From assembly GCF_025446935.1 (NCBI RefSeq), contig NZ_JAOEGN010000005.1:60010-124009 (forward strand): 64,000 nucleotides of DNA, written 5' to 3'. The notes under the pieces were generated by a model, which was not told where the DNA came from, did no database searches, and saw nothing but the letters and a program-made list of their open reading frames with translations. Shown in pieces: positions 8,848-17,391 of this stretch (position 1 is its first letter; every line of letters starts with the position of its first letter). A program made the translations under genes and the position numbers. This DNA is from Paracholeplasma vituli (lineage in GTDB: Bacteria > Bacillota_I > Bacilli_A > Acholeplasmatales > UBA5453).

Positions 8848-8876
8848 ATAATAGACTTCTTATTCATAGATGTCAA
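8848..8876 (-). promoter_or_regulatory. Strong promoter of the maoC-acd-etfBA operon
   Basis: TTGACA (8871-8876), 17-base spacer and TATTAT (8848-8853) on the minus strand. Confidence 0.75.
8854..8874. promoter_or_regulatory. Candidate TetR operator
   Basis: A 21-bp imperfect palindrome, GACTTCT-N7-AGATGTC, with six of seven arm positions matching. It fills the spacer and part of the -35 box of the operon promoter, exactly where a divergently encoded TetR repressor would bind. The link to the neighbouring TetR is inferred. Confidence 0.45.
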
Positions 8877-8896
8877 TAGGTTAAAAAAGATATTAC

Positions 8897-8925
8897 TTGA
8901 ATTTTTAAAAGAAATCGTTTACACT
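8897..8925 (+). promoter_or_regulatory. Candidate promoter of the TetR gene
   Basis: TTGAAT (8897-8902), 17 bases, TACACT (8920-8925). The predicted start leaves a very short leader, with the ribosome site AGGTGAT almost at the 5' end. Confidence 0.4.
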
Positions 8926-8942
8926 AATGTTAGGTGATAACT

Positions 8943-9551
8943 ATGGAAAAAATGAACTATCGCTTACCAAAAAGAAAAGATGGACTTAAAACATTCAATA
9001 AAATTATAAATAGTGGTAAGAAATTATTTTCGAAACAAGGGTATCAAGCTACCTCAATCAATGAGATTATCGACAAGGCAAAAATCGCAACTGGAACTTT
9101 TTACATTTACTTTGATGACAAACTCGCTCTTTATGTTTATCTCTTACATCAGTACCGTTTGAAGATAGGTGAAGCCATCAATGATGCAATAAAGGATGCC
9201 CCAACACGCTACGAACAAGAGCGTCTTGGAATCAAGGCATTCTTAAAGTTTGCATGGCAAGAACCGCTTTCCTACCGCATTATTTGGGAATCGATGTTTG
9301 TCGACAAAGAGATCTTTAAAGATTATTATCAAAACTTCTCTAAAGCCTATGTAGATAAACTGTCTGTAAGTGTGGCACAAGGTGAAGTTGATGGTCAAAT
9401 TGACTTAGAAACCTTATCGTATATCTTGATGGGTATTTCAAACTTCGTTGGGTTACAAGTATTATTTAGAGAAACGTTAACCGATATGGATTTAGACAAA
9501 ATTGTCGACCAAGTTATGTACGTTTTAAAACAAGGGATGTTTACAAATTAA
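8943..9551 (+). CDS. TetR/AcrR family transcriptional regulator
   Basis: A 202-residue regulator. The N-terminal helix-turn-helix runs from KIINSGKKLFSKQGYQ through INEIIDKAKIATGTFYIYFD (about residues 20-65), the standard TetR DNA-binding pattern, followed by an all-helical ligand domain. It is divergent from the acyl-CoA dehydrogenase operon, and the intergenic region holds a palindrome over that operon's promoter. A FadR-like role, sensing acyl-CoA, is a reasonable inference. The ATG at 8943 is chosen for AGGTGAT four bases upstream; GTG at 8934 lies inside that site. Confidence 0.88.
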   Translation: MEKMNYRLPKRKDGLKTFNKIINSGKKLFSKQGYQATSINEIIDKAKIATGTFYIYFDDKLALYVYLLHQYRLKIGEAINDAIKDAPTRYEQERLGIKAFLKFAWQEPLSYRIIWESMFVDKEIFKDYYQNFSKAYVDKLSVSVAQGEVDGQIDLETLSYILMGISNFVGLQVLFRETLTDMDLDKIVDQVMYVLKQGMFTN

Positions 9552-9593
9552 GCATCTCTTTTTTCTTTAAGAAAATTCCATTATAAAAATGAA

Positions 9594-9615
9594 AAATCTC
9601 ACTGCAGTGAGATTT
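9594..9615 (-). terminator. Terminator after phoR
   Basis: A perfect 22-base palindrome centred on CTGCAG followed on the minus strand by TTTTTCATTTTT. It overlaps the phoR stop codon and ends the pst-pho operon. The plus-strand side may also stop the convergent TetR gene. Confidence 0.75.
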
Positions 9616-11299
9616 ATTCCTTATGAAAAACCACTTTGAAGGTTGTACCTTCATTGAGTTCGCTTTCTACTGTAATCGACCCCTTATAAAGGGAAACAAC
9701 GTGTTTGACGATTGCAAGCCCAAGACCCGTTCCGTTTTGATAGAGGCTTTTAGCCTTATTAACTTGGTAGAAACGTTCAAAAATCCGTTCTTGATGGGCT
9801 TTCGGAATACCGATGCCTGAATCCTTAATGACAAATTCAATAGCCTCTTCTGTCTGAGTAAGTATAATCTCAATCGTTCCATTTACTTTATTATACTTTA
9901 TGGCATTTTCAATGAGATTTTTAAATAACGATTTAAAGTCAGTTTCAATACCTTTAAATAAGACGTTTTGGGTCGAAAGTGAAACTTGAATGGATTTATC
10001 TATAATAAGTGGATTTAAATCCTCTAGAACCCCATCCAATACTTTCTTTAAGTTAAATGATATTTGTTCTGTTTTAGGCCTATTTTCTAATCTGGATAGT
10101 TCAAGCATGTCTTTGATTAAATTATCCATGATAACAACCTGTCTGATGATTTCTTCAGAGAGTTTTTTCTTTTCCTCAATAGTTGCCATATCATAATACA
10201 TCAATTCAGCTGAACCTTTAATCGCGGTGAGCGGCGTTCTCAGTTCATGTGAAGCATTCGCGAAAAAGTCGCGTTTATTGTTTTCTAGTCGGATTCGATC
10301 GGTATCATCAACCAGTGTAACCAAAACCCCTTGTTTACCTGTGGGTTTCAATAACAGTTTATTGTGTACAGAAGTCACTGTTACGGAAATAAAACGATCA
10401 TGATATGGTACTGTGAATGTCATGGAAATGGATTCTTCAGTAGCGAGTTTTATCGCTTCATAAACATCCTTATTTCGAACAGACAATAAGAGATCTTTTT
10501 CTTTAATATTAAACCAGCGTTTGGCTAAATCATTGTAAAACACAATCGATTGGTCTGAACCAATTAACAAAATCCCTTGATCCATATTTCTAACTAAAAT
10601 CGACAGTAGCTCTTCTTTTTCGTTTAAATTCTGAATCGTATTCACAATCGATTCATTCACACCATTTATCTCCCTTAGTAGTTCGTTGATTTCATCGTAT
10701 TGTGTCGCTGGCATCACCCACTGATAATTACCTTCTTTAATGCTTTTAACAGACACCACTATATCGTGGATTGGTCTCATAAATGTATCAGATATCTTTT
10801 GATAGCTACTGACTGAAAGACCTAGAATTCCAAGGGATATCAAAATTAAGATCAGAATCGTTTGTGTATTCAAGGCGATTTGCTCATCCATAACGATGGC
10901 AACTCGAACGTAGTTCCCATTAACCGCTTCATCTGCAATGTACATTAAGTTGAGATTAAGTGTGTCTGAATACCTGGTAAATGCTTTACCTAATTGTTTG
11001 ATTTCAGGGTAGATACTTTGATTTCCTGATGTCGACAATTTCATTGAATCGGCGATTGTAATACCGCTAGGTGAAATGATTGAAATTCGCTTGTTTGAAT
11101 TTTTATATAGGGTTACAAACTCAGTATCACTGACAGTTTTTAAGTTATACGCAATCACAGTATCTTCTAATACCACATCGAGCATGTAAGCAGACTGTCG
11201 TCGATTGACATAGTTAGTGAGTGTCAATGAAATACCTAAGTAAAGAACCACTACCAAAGAGGTGACGATTAAATGGTATAAGACAAATGTCTTTTTCAT
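9614..11299 (-). CDS. phoR: Phosphate-responsive sensor histidine kinase PhoR
   Basis: A 561-residue membrane kinase. Helix 1 is near residues 7-28 and helix 2 near 145-165, enclosing an extracytoplasmic sensor region. A HAMP-like linker, a PAS domain (about 235-330), HisKA with FFANASHELRTPLTAIKG (phospho-accepting His near 350), and HATPase with IENAIKYN, DSGIGIP and GTGLGLAIVKH follow. It overlaps phoB by four bases (ATGA) and is the last gene of the phosphate operon, so it most likely phosphorylates the PhoB encoded just before it. Confidence 0.9.
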   Translation of the reverse strand: MKKTFVLYHLIVTSLVVVLYLGISLTLTNYVNRRQSAYMLDVVLEDTVIAYNLKTVSDTEFVTLYKNSNKRISIISPSGITIADSMKLSTSGNQSIYPEIKQLGKAFTRYSDTLNLNLMYIADEAVNGNYVRVAIVMDEQIALNTQTILILILISLGILGLSVSSYQKISDTFMRPIHDIVVSVKSIKEGNYQWVMPATQYDEINELLREINGVNESIVNTIQNLNEKEELLSILVRNMDQGILLIGSDQSIVFYNDLAKRWFNIKEKDLLLSVRNKDVYEAIKLATEESISMTFTVPYHDRFISVTVTSVHNKLLLKPTGKQGVLVTLVDDTDRIRLENNKRDFFANASHELRTPLTAIKGSAELMYYDMATIEEKKKLSEEIIRQVVIMDNLIKDMLELSRLENRPKTEQISFNLKKVLDGVLEDLNPLIIDKSIQVSLSTQNVLFKGIETDFKSLFKNLIENAIKYNKVNGTIEIILTQTEEAIEFVIKDSGIGIPKAHQERIFERFYQVNKAKSLYQNGTGLGLAIVKHVVSLYKGSITVESELNEGTTFKVVFHKE

Positions 11300-11970
11300 A
11301 GTTTCACCAAACGGTATCCAACTGCACGTACAGTTAGGATTTCAATCGTCGATTTTGCCTCTGCTAGTTTTTTACGAATAGACTTGATGTGCATATCAAT
11401 GGTTCTCGATTCTAAGATTAAATCCGAGCCCCATACGACCTGAAAAATGTGATCACGATTCACTACTTCATCGGGTTTTTCTAACAAGAGTTTTAACAGT
11501 TCAAACTCTTTGTATGTAAGATTAATGATGGTACCATCGATTGTGACTTCATGGCGCTGTAAGTCCATTTCGATATTGCCTAAACTCAAGGTTTTATTGT
11601 CTTTCAAATGGCGTAGTTTATTTTGAATTCTCGCTAATAACTCTAAAACACCAAAAGGTTTTGTGACATAGTCGTCGGCACCTAAATCTAGCCCAGTTAC
11701 CTTATCGAGCTCACTGGATAAAGCCGAGAGGATAATGACCGGTATCGATTCTGTTTTTGGGTTACTTCGCAATCGTTTAAGATGGTCTAACCCAGATTCA
11801 TTAGGTAACATGAGGTCTAATAAAATGAGGTCTGGTAAGGACGCATCAATCGCTTCAAATAGATGCTTACAATCTTGGAACCATTGATATTCAAATTTCG
11901 CATTATTGAGGGTTTTTTCAATCACATAAGCAATTGAACGGTCATCCTCAATGAAATAAATTTTAGGCAT
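11296..11970 (-). CDS. phoB: Phosphate response regulator PhoB/PhoP (OmpR family)
   Basis: A 224-residue regulator with a receiver domain (acidic pair EDD near 8-10, phospho-accepting Asp in LILLDLMLP near 52, Lys in VTKPFG near 103) and a C-terminal winged helix with TYKEFELLKLLLEKP and SRTIDMHIKSIRKKL. The genomic position after phoU and before phoR marks it as the phosphate regulator. The likely targets are the repeats at 16616-16643 in front of pstS. Confidence 0.92.
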   Translation of the reverse strand: MPKIYFIEDDRSIAYVIEKTLNNAKFEYQWFQDCKHLFEAIDASLPDLILLDLMLPNESGLDHLKRLRSNPKTESIPVIILSALSSELDKVTGLDLGADDYVTKPFGVLELLARIQNKLRHLKDNKTLSLGNIEMDLQRHEVTIDGTIINLTYKEFELLKLLLEKPDEVVNRDHIFQVVWGSDLILESRTIDMHIKSIRKKLAEAKSTIEILTVRAVGYRLVKL

Positions 11971-11979
11971 AGTTCCTCC

Positions 11980-12639
11980 TTAATATAGTGGGGTATTCTT
12001 GTGTGAACCTGTCACTAAGAAAATAACCCATTCGGCGATATTGACCGCATGGTCAGCGACACGTTCTAAATATTTGGATATGAGTATAATGGAGATAACA
12101 TAAGGCGTGTCATCCACATCGTCTTTGATCCACTCTGCAGAGCGTTCGATCATTTGCTTGTAAAGGTCATCAACCATATCATCTTGAGCAATGATGAGTT
12201 TCGCTAGTACAGCATCTTCACTGACCAAAGCTTCAATAGCATTTTGGACCATGTGTTCAGCATGTTTCGCCATCGATAAAACAAGGGTTAAGTCACGAGA
12301 AAATTGATGTCCCTCGAGATGTAACGCAATTTCTGAAATATCAGATGCATGGTCACCAATACGTTCGATATCGGTTAAGATTTTGAGAATGGTGGTAACC
12401 AATCTTAAATCTTGAGCGATGGGTTGTTCTTTCCAAATAATTCTTAAGGCTTGCTTGGAAATTTCTTCTTCATACATGTCGATTTGGTCGTCCGCTTTAA
12501 TGATTTCACGTGCTAAATCAAGATCGTTTTTTTCAAAACTTTGAAGGCCTTGTCTGACATTTTTTAACACTTGATCGGCCATTTCAATGACCGATTTTTT
12601 TAGTTCATTTAACGCAGTTTGATAGGTTCGTCGGTTCAT
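11980..12639 (-). CDS. phoU: Phosphate transport regulator PhoU
   Basis: A 219-residue all-helical protein made of two PhoU repeats, with the metal-binding-type motifs DLDLAREIIKADDQIDMYEEE in the first and DILTDIERIGDHASDI / KYLERVADHAVNIAEW in the two halves. PhoU relays the state of the Pst transporter to PhoR and limits phosphate uptake. It lies between pstB and phoB in the same operon. Confidence 0.95.
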   Translation of the reverse strand: MNRRTYQTALNELKKSVIEMADQVLKNVRQGLQSFEKNDLDLAREIIKADDQIDMYEEEISKQALRIIWKEQPIAQDLRLVTTILKILTDIERIGDHASDISEIALHLEGHQFSRDLTLVLSMAKHAEHMVQNAIEALVSEDAVLAKLIIAQDDMVDDLYKQMIERSAEWIKDDVDDTPYVISIILISKYLERVADHAVNIAEWVIFLVTGSHKNTPLY

Positions 12640-12659
12640 AATAGGTTCCCTTCTATTTC

Positions 12660-12665
12660 ATTATA
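12660..12665 (-). promoter_or_regulatory. Possible internal -10 box before phoU
   Basis: A perfect TATAAT lies between pstB and phoU on the minus strand, but no acceptable -35 accompanies it. It could give phoU-phoB-phoR some transcription independent of the Pho boxes. Confidence 0.25.
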
Positions 12666-12668
12666 GCA

Positions 12669-13424
12669 TTATCCGAAACGACCGGTGATGTAATCTTCGG
12701 TGCGTTCATCTCTAGGGTGTGAAAACAGTATTTCAGTGGTCTCGTATTCTACCATTTCGCCAAGTAAGAAAAATGCAGTATAATCTGAAATTCTCGCTGC
12801 TTGTTGCATATTGTGCGTAACAATCACGATGGTATATTGATTTTTTAGTTGTAAAATGAGGTCCTCAATTTTCGATGTTGCAATAGGGTCAAGGGCTGAA
12901 GTGGGTTCGTCCATCAAAAGCACTTCTGGTTTCATAGCGAGGGCTCTCGCAATACACAATCGTTGTTGTTGTCCTCCTGATAATGCAAGGGCTGAATCCT
13001 TCAAGCGGTCTTTCACTTCTTCCCATAACGCAGCTTGTTCTAGGGCCGTTTTAACGATATCATCTAAGGCATGTTTCGATTTAATACCTTGACATCTCGG
13101 GCCATAAGCGATGTTATCATAAATACTCATCGGAAATGGATTGGGTTTTTGAAATACCATTCCGACTTTAATTCTTAAACTGATGACATCGGTTTGCTTA
13201 TCGTATATTGGTAACCCCTGATAGTCAATATGACCATCCACTTTACAGTGATCGATTAAGTCATTCATTCGATTCAACGTTCTTAAAAATGTGGATTTTC
13301 CGCATCCGGACGGTCCAATTAGAGCTGTAACTTTCTTATCATAAATGCTGAGTTCAATATTTCTTAAAGCTTGTTTTTCACCATAAAAGAGATTGAGACC
13401 AGACACATCAAATACTTTATTCAT
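12669..13424 (-). CDS. pstB: Phosphate ABC transporter ATP-binding protein PstB
   Basis: A 251-residue ATPase with Walker [10 protein letters not shown] (about 37-45), Q-loop [15 protein letters not shown], which is specific to PstB, signature [16 protein letters not shown], Walker [14 protein letters not shown] and the H-loop VTHNMQQA. It energises PstCA. The ATG overlaps the end of pstA by eight bases. Confidence 0.96.
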   Translation of the reverse strand: MNKVFDVSGLNLFYGEKQALRNIELSIYDKKVTALIGPSGCGKSTFLRTLNRMNDLIDHCKVDGHIDYQGLPIYDKQTDVISLRIKVGMVFQKPNPFPMSIYDNIAYGPRCQGIKSKHALDDIVKTALEQAALWEEVKDRLKDSALALSGGQQQRLCIARALAMKPEVLLMDEPTSALDPIATSKIEDLILQLKNQYTIVIVTHNMQQAARISDYTAFFLLGEMVEYETTEILFSHPRDERTEDYITGRFG

Positions 13425-14631
13425 TTGTGATACCTACCTTCCTTAATAAGCGTTTAGATAAAAACTTAATGGTTAAGTTCATCGATAACACGATGACTAA
13501 AATGATGATCGAAATGGTGGTTGAAAGTTCAATGTTCGCAGGTTCATCGGTCATCATCGCGAAGATATGAACCGATAAAGAAGTTGACTTATCAAAAATA
13601 CTGACTTGGTCTTTAATCGCGGTTCCAACTGCGAACACTAAAGCTGCACTTTCGCCAATGATTCGGCCTATCGCAAGTAAAGTCGCAGTGAGGATGCCTG
13701 AAAAAGCACTGGGTAAGACCACTTTAAAGGTCGTTTGAGTTTTGTTGCTACCTAATGCAAGGGCAGCTTGACGGTATTCATCTGGAACGACTTTTAAGGA
13801 TTCTTCTGTGGTTCTAATTATGACTGGTAGTAAAATGACTGAAAGCGTCAAAGCGCCTGAAATTAAGTTCGGTCCGGTTGCTTTCGTTAATTGAATCGTA
13901 ATCGGTACGAATAGCGCTAATCCCATGAGTCCATATATGATTGAAGGTACACCGGTTAAGGTTTCTATGAGATTCCTTAATGTTTTAGTTAATCCATTTT
14001 TAGGTGCGTATTCATTCAGATAGAGTGCCGCCCCTATCCCAATCGGTAATGCGATTAAAAGCGTCAGTCCAATTAAATAGAGTGTAGTCACAATTGAGCC
14101 TCGAATCCCACCACCGGTGGTAGAATACTCAATTTCTCTGAATGTATCTTTAGTATCGAGTATAGAAATCATGTTGAAAGCACCTTGAACAGCTAAGGCA
14201 GATGGGGCATCCTCAAAAGCGATACGAACGATTTCATAGTTTTTGCTTAAACTGAGTTCCAAGACAGATACACCTTTATTTCTAAGTTCTTTAAAAGGCG
14301 AATCGGGGTGTACATAACTGACCTTTATAACATTGTGTCCCATGAGGTTTTGATCGTCTTTCAGTGCAATTCCCCACTTGGATGAATAAAAGGTATCCTC
14401 ACCAAACGTTTTATCGATGGTGAAATCACCCGGACTGCTAAAATCTTTTAAATCGGCAATGTAACTCTTCGATTCATAGTTATTGGTGATGAGATCAATA
14501 TTAATAAGTTTTACACCATTTAGGATAACAAACATGACGATTGATAATAAGACAAAGAGTGAGGTAAACGAGGCCAGATAGGTAATCCCTTGAAGGATTT
14601 TGTCAGAATATCTTCTATTTAACATCAACAT
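13417..14631 (-). CDS. pstA: Phosphate ABC transporter permease PstA with large insertion
   Basis: At 404 residues this is about 110 longer than usual PstA. After helix 1 (about 15-40) comes an extracytoplasmic region of roughly 140 residues before the conserved permease core, which begins near [18 protein letters not shown] and holds the coupling sequence [23 protein letters not shown]. The insertion includes [27 protein letters not shown] and VLEL, spaced like a PDZ domain, though this is only a visual impression. The start at 14631 overlaps pstC by 17 bases; the ATG at 14625 is also possible. Confidence 0.9.
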   Translation of the reverse strand: MLMLNRRYSDKILQGITYLASFTSLFVLLSIVMFVILNGVKLINIDLITNNYESKSYIADLKDFSSPGDFTIDKTFGEDTFYSSKWGIALKDDQNLMGHNVIKVSYVHPDSPFKELRNKGVSVLELSLSKNYEIVRIAFEDAPSALAVQGAFNMISILDTKDTFREIEYSTTGGGIRGSIVTTLYLIGLTLLIALPIGIGAALYLNEYAPKNGLTKTLRNLIETLTGVPSIIYGLMGLALFVPITIQLTKATGPNLISGALTLSVILLPVIIRTTEESLKVVPDEYRQAALALGSNKTQTTFKVVLPSAFSGILTATLLAIGRIIGESAALVFAVGTAIKDQVSIFDKSTSLSVHIFAMMTDEPANIELSTTISIIILVIVLSMNLTIKFLSKRLLRKVGITNE

Positions 14632-15571
14632 TACCCACCTTTTTCTTGATGAAGTTTAGGGTAAAGTTCGTAATTAAAATAACGGCCATCAAGACGATAC
14701 CTACAGAAAATCGGATATCGTAATCTAGACCTGTTGTTTCTTTCATGCCCTCTAACATCATGGTTGTTAGTGTCGATGTGGTATCCAATATATTAAAATG
14801 GATCCCACTGCGTCTACCACCAGCAACCAACGATACTGCGGTAGCTTCACCTAAAACTCGTCCAATACCTAGGATAGCTGAGGTGAATATGCCACTTTTT
14901 GCTGAGGTTAATACTACTTTAAAATGGGTTTGGGTGACCGAAGCCCCTAAGGCTAAAGACCCATGCTCAATGGCTTTATTCACACTACGAATCGCTACTT
15001 CACTGATGGAAGCGATGGTTGGAATGGTCATAATCGCTAGTACAAGTACAGAGGCTAATATCGAGTTTCCGCCTTTTGACTGATAACCCATTAAAGCACT
15101 AAAATCATACACCAGTTTCAATATGACACCGGCACCAAATAACCCGTAAATGATGGATGGAATAGAGGCAAGCATTTCAATCACTGTTCGTAATAAATCA
15201 GCCAAACGTTTGGGTGCAATTTTCGCAATAAATAAGGCGGTCAAGACCCCGATTGGAAATGATATCACAAGTGATAAGAATGCGATAAATAGGGTTGATA
15301 TGATTAAAAATCCAACCCCATAAAGATTCGAATTAAACGATTCACCAATCAACCAGGTAGTTCCTTTAATAAACTGCAAAAGATTGACTGAACCTAGCCC
15401 GTTATTGTTGGTTACGAAAGGGGTTACCCCTTTAACCATAATGACACCAGCAATAATAAAAATGAAGGATGAAGAGAGGATTGCAAAACCCAAAAGGATG
15501 TATTTAATGGTTTTATCCAACCACTGATTGTGTCGTTCTTGAGTTTGTTTGAGTAATACTTTCGATTGCAT
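14615..15571 (-). CDS. pstC: Phosphate ABC transporter permease PstC
   Basis: A 318-residue permease with six helices; the cytoplasmic coupling loop VNKAIEHGSLALGASVTQTHFKVVLTSAKSGI and AILGIGRVLGEATAV are typical of PstC. The region after helix 1 (FIKGTTW) matches the family and has no large insertion, unlike its partner PstA. It follows pstS after a 47-base gap that holds a hairpin. Confidence 0.93.
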   Translation of the reverse strand: MQSKVLLKQTQERHNQWLDKTIKYILLGFAILSSSFIFIIAGVIMVKGVTPFVTNNNGLGSVNLLQFIKGTTWLIGESFNSNLYGVGFLIISTLFIAFLSLVISFPIGVLTALFIAKIAPKRLADLLRTVIEMLASIPSIIYGLFGAGVILKLVYDFSALMGYQSKGGNSILASVLVLAIMTIPTIASISEVAIRSVNKAIEHGSLALGASVTQTHFKVVLTSAKSGIFTSAILGIGRVLGEATAVSLVAGGRRSGIHFNILDTTSTLTTMMLEGMKETTGLDYDIRFSVGIVLMAVILITNFTLNFIKKKVGNVDVK

Positions 15572-15591
15572 GGGTGACTCCTTTTCACGAG

Positions 15592-15609
15592 AAAAGACCC
15601 CTTAGGGTC
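15592..15609 (-). terminator. Intercistronic hairpin between pstS and pstC (attenuator or processing site)
   Basis: GACCC-TAAG-GGGTC followed by TTTTC on the minus strand. The T run is short, so it is likely a leaky terminator or 3'-end stabiliser that lets pstS be expressed above the membrane components, as seen in other pst operons. Confidence 0.5.
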
Positions 15610-15618
15610 AAATCTATA

Positions 15619-16548
15619 TTATTCTGTAATGAGGGTAGACCACTTGGTTGTTGAACCATCATAGATTGCTTTTAATTGTGCTGCAGTAACATTGGTTACA
15701 GGATTATTCTTATGGACAATCGCAACGATGGCATCCCAAGCTAGTTGACCCATATCGGTCACATCAACACCAACTTTTTCTGTGTCTTTGAAGTAGCGTG
15801 AAGCGAATCCGACATGCTTGGATACTGGGTCGGTTAATCCAATCGTTTGTGTACGCTTAAATGCATCACCTGATCCGGTGTGGTCGTGTTCAGCAACGAA
15901 GTTTCCAGCCTTAGCTGAGAACGCTCTAGTTAAAGCTTGAGCTACTTTTTGGATCGAGTCTGATCCACCAAATCGAAGTGTAACATTGGCGTTATTACGT
16001 GCTGTAATTGGGTAATCTGCTTTAATTGAATCCCAAGTGATTGTGGTTGATAACGCGATCGCCCCTTCGTTATTGATGATATCGGCTGCATCGGTAGTGC
16101 CTAAGAAAGCAATGAAAGCTTCGACCAATTGTTCGATTTCTGTGGATTCATAATCCCCAGCGTCACGAACCATCCACATGAATGGACGTTTTAATCCATA
16201 GGTGTTATTCAATACATTCGCAACCGTCGGAGCGACACCTTCAAAGTTTAAACCCTTGATTGTAGCGTTTAAAGAGGATAAGGATACGTAACCAATCCCG
16301 TATTCATCGGTGCCGATTGAGGTGAGAATGCCTGTATTATCCTTAATCACAAACCCGTCAACTAAGACATCATCTGAAGTGGATGCTGTAGCAAATCCAA
16401 TCCCTTCCATAAACCCTGCGCGGGTACCGGAAGTGGTATCACGGGTATAAACTGTGATGTTCTTGGTTTCATCGAATGATGATGATGGTTGACATGCAGC
16501 TAGTGTGAAGGCTAATACCAATGTCATTAATGCAACTATTTTTTTCAT
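15619..16548 (-). CDS. pstS: Phosphate-binding lipoprotein PstS, apparently circularly permuted
   Basis: A 309-residue lipoprotein: signal peptide with lipobox LAAC (Cys19). Conserved PstS blocks are present but in swapped order. TRDTTSGTR (35-43), GIGYVSL (84-90), GVAPT (104-108), YGLKRPF (117-123) and a Fl-type helix (135-150), normally the C-terminal half, come first. RFGGSDSI (192-199), TGSGD (224-228), VGFASR (246-251), NNPVTN (281-286) and YDGSTTKWS (296-304), normally the N-terminal half, come last. The chain ends where the canonical chain would continue into TRD..SGT. Both phosphate-binding loops are kept. AAAGGAG precedes the ATG; three Pho boxes lie upstream. Confidence 0.88.
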   Translation of the reverse strand: MKKIVALMTLVLAFTLAACQPSSSFDETKNITVYTRDTTSGTRAGFMEGIGFATASTSDDVLVDGFVIKDNTGILTSIGTDEYGIGYVSLSSLNATIKGLNFEGVAPTVANVLNNTYGLKRPFMWMVRDAGDYESTEIEQLVEAFIAFLGTTDAADIINNEGAIALSTTITWDSIKADYPITARNNANVTLRFGGSDSIQKVAQALTRAFSAKAGNFVAEHDHTGSGDAFKRTQTIGLTDPVSKHVGFASRYFKDTEKVGVDVTDMGQLAWDAIVAIVHKNNPVTNVTAAQLKAIYDGSTTKWSTLITE

Positions 16549-16584
16549 AAAGTCTCCTTTTATTAGATTTCACCACCATTTTAT

Positions 16585-16614
16585 AAAAAAAAAGAATGTG
16601 AATATATCACACTC
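16585..16614 (-). terminator. Terminator of the Mrp/hydrolase operon, embedded in the pst promoter
   Basis: GAGTGTGA-N5-TCACATTC (eight pairs, one G-T) followed by nine T residues on the minus strand. It ends the upstream hydrolase transcript. The loop TATAT also supplies the probable -10 (TATATT, 16601-16606) of the pst operon, so a transcript started there would lack the 5' arm. Confidence 0.75.
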
Positions 16615-16615
16615 T

Positions 16616-16643
16616 TGTAAGCAGTTTGTAAAGAATTGGTAAA
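16616..16643 (-). promoter_or_regulatory. Pho box: three direct repeats with 11-bp period
   Basis: On the minus strand TTTACC (16638-16643), TTTACA (16627-16632) and CTTACA (16616-16621) are spaced exactly 11 bp apart, matching the TT-ACA repeats bound by PhoP/PhoB. The last repeat ends nine bases before the candidate -10 at 16601-16606, the usual geometry for activation in place of a -35. The PhoB encoded in the operon is the expected ligand. Confidence 0.75.
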
Positions 16644-16646
16644 GTC

Positions 16647-17390
16647 CTATTTGTATTGATTTAACCAGTTAATGATGTCTTCTACCACTAAGGTTTGATC
16701 GATATCTAGTAATACATCGTGATAACTATCCGGATAAACAATCATTTCTTTAGGTTGTGGTAGGTGATCATATAGCGCGTGTGCATTGTGTAATGGCACA
16801 ATCTTATCTGCGCCACCATGCATAACAAGGATTGGACATGGGTATTGTTTTAACCCCTGTCTAACGACTTTATTCGCTTTATGGATAGTTTCATAGAGAA
16901 ACTTGAAGGATACTGACTTTAATAGGTTTAGGTCTTCGATTTCCGCATTCGTTTTTTCATGACGACTACGAGGGTCAGACCAGTTTAAATAAAGTCGTTT
17001 TTTAGGGAATAATAACCCCATCCATTTCACTGCTTTAATGGGATGATACTGATAACCTATGGAAATGACACCATCAATCTCCCGATTGGTCACTGCATAT
17101 AAATTGGATATCATCGCACCCATCGAATGTCCCATTAAGAATACTTTACGATCTCTTCGGTTTTGATTCAAGATTTCATCGATGTCCATGATTAAATCTT
17201 GATAATCTTTTAAAGTCCCTTTAGGTTCTAGCACTCCATGACCTCTCACATCGTATAGAATGACGCTGTATCCAGCCGCATTCAACTGTTTAGCAAGAGG
17301 TTCGTATAAAGTGCCATATTCACCCAGTCCATGACTGAATAAAACCAAAGGCGAGCCTTTGGTATGTTCATATAATTGATAAGAAAGCAT
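16647..17390 (-). CDS. Alpha/beta hydrolase (monoacylglycerol lipase / lysophospholipase type)
   Basis: A 247-residue protein: oxyanion motif FSHGLGEYG near residue 18, nucleophile elbow GHSMGAM near 86-92, acid in MHGGADKIVP and final His in YPDSYHDVLLD complete the catalytic triad. The family cleaves monoacylglycerols, lysophospholipids or related esters; the substrate is not determined. It begins one base after the mrp stop, so the two are co-transcribed, although no functional link is evident. Confidence 0.85.
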   Translation of the reverse strand: MLSYQLYEHTKGSPLVLFSHGLGEYGTLYEPLAKQLNAAGYSVILYDVRGHGVLEPKGTLKDYQDLIMDIDEILNQNRRDRKVFLMGHSMGAMISNLYAVTNREIDGVISIGYQYHPIKAVKWMGLLFPKKRLYLNWSDPRSRHEKTNAEIEDLNLLKSVSFKFLYETIHKANKVVRQGLKQYPCPILVMHGGADKIVPLHNAHALYDHLPQPKEMIVYPDSYHDVLLDIDQTLVVEDIINWLNQYK

Positions 17391-17391
17391 A

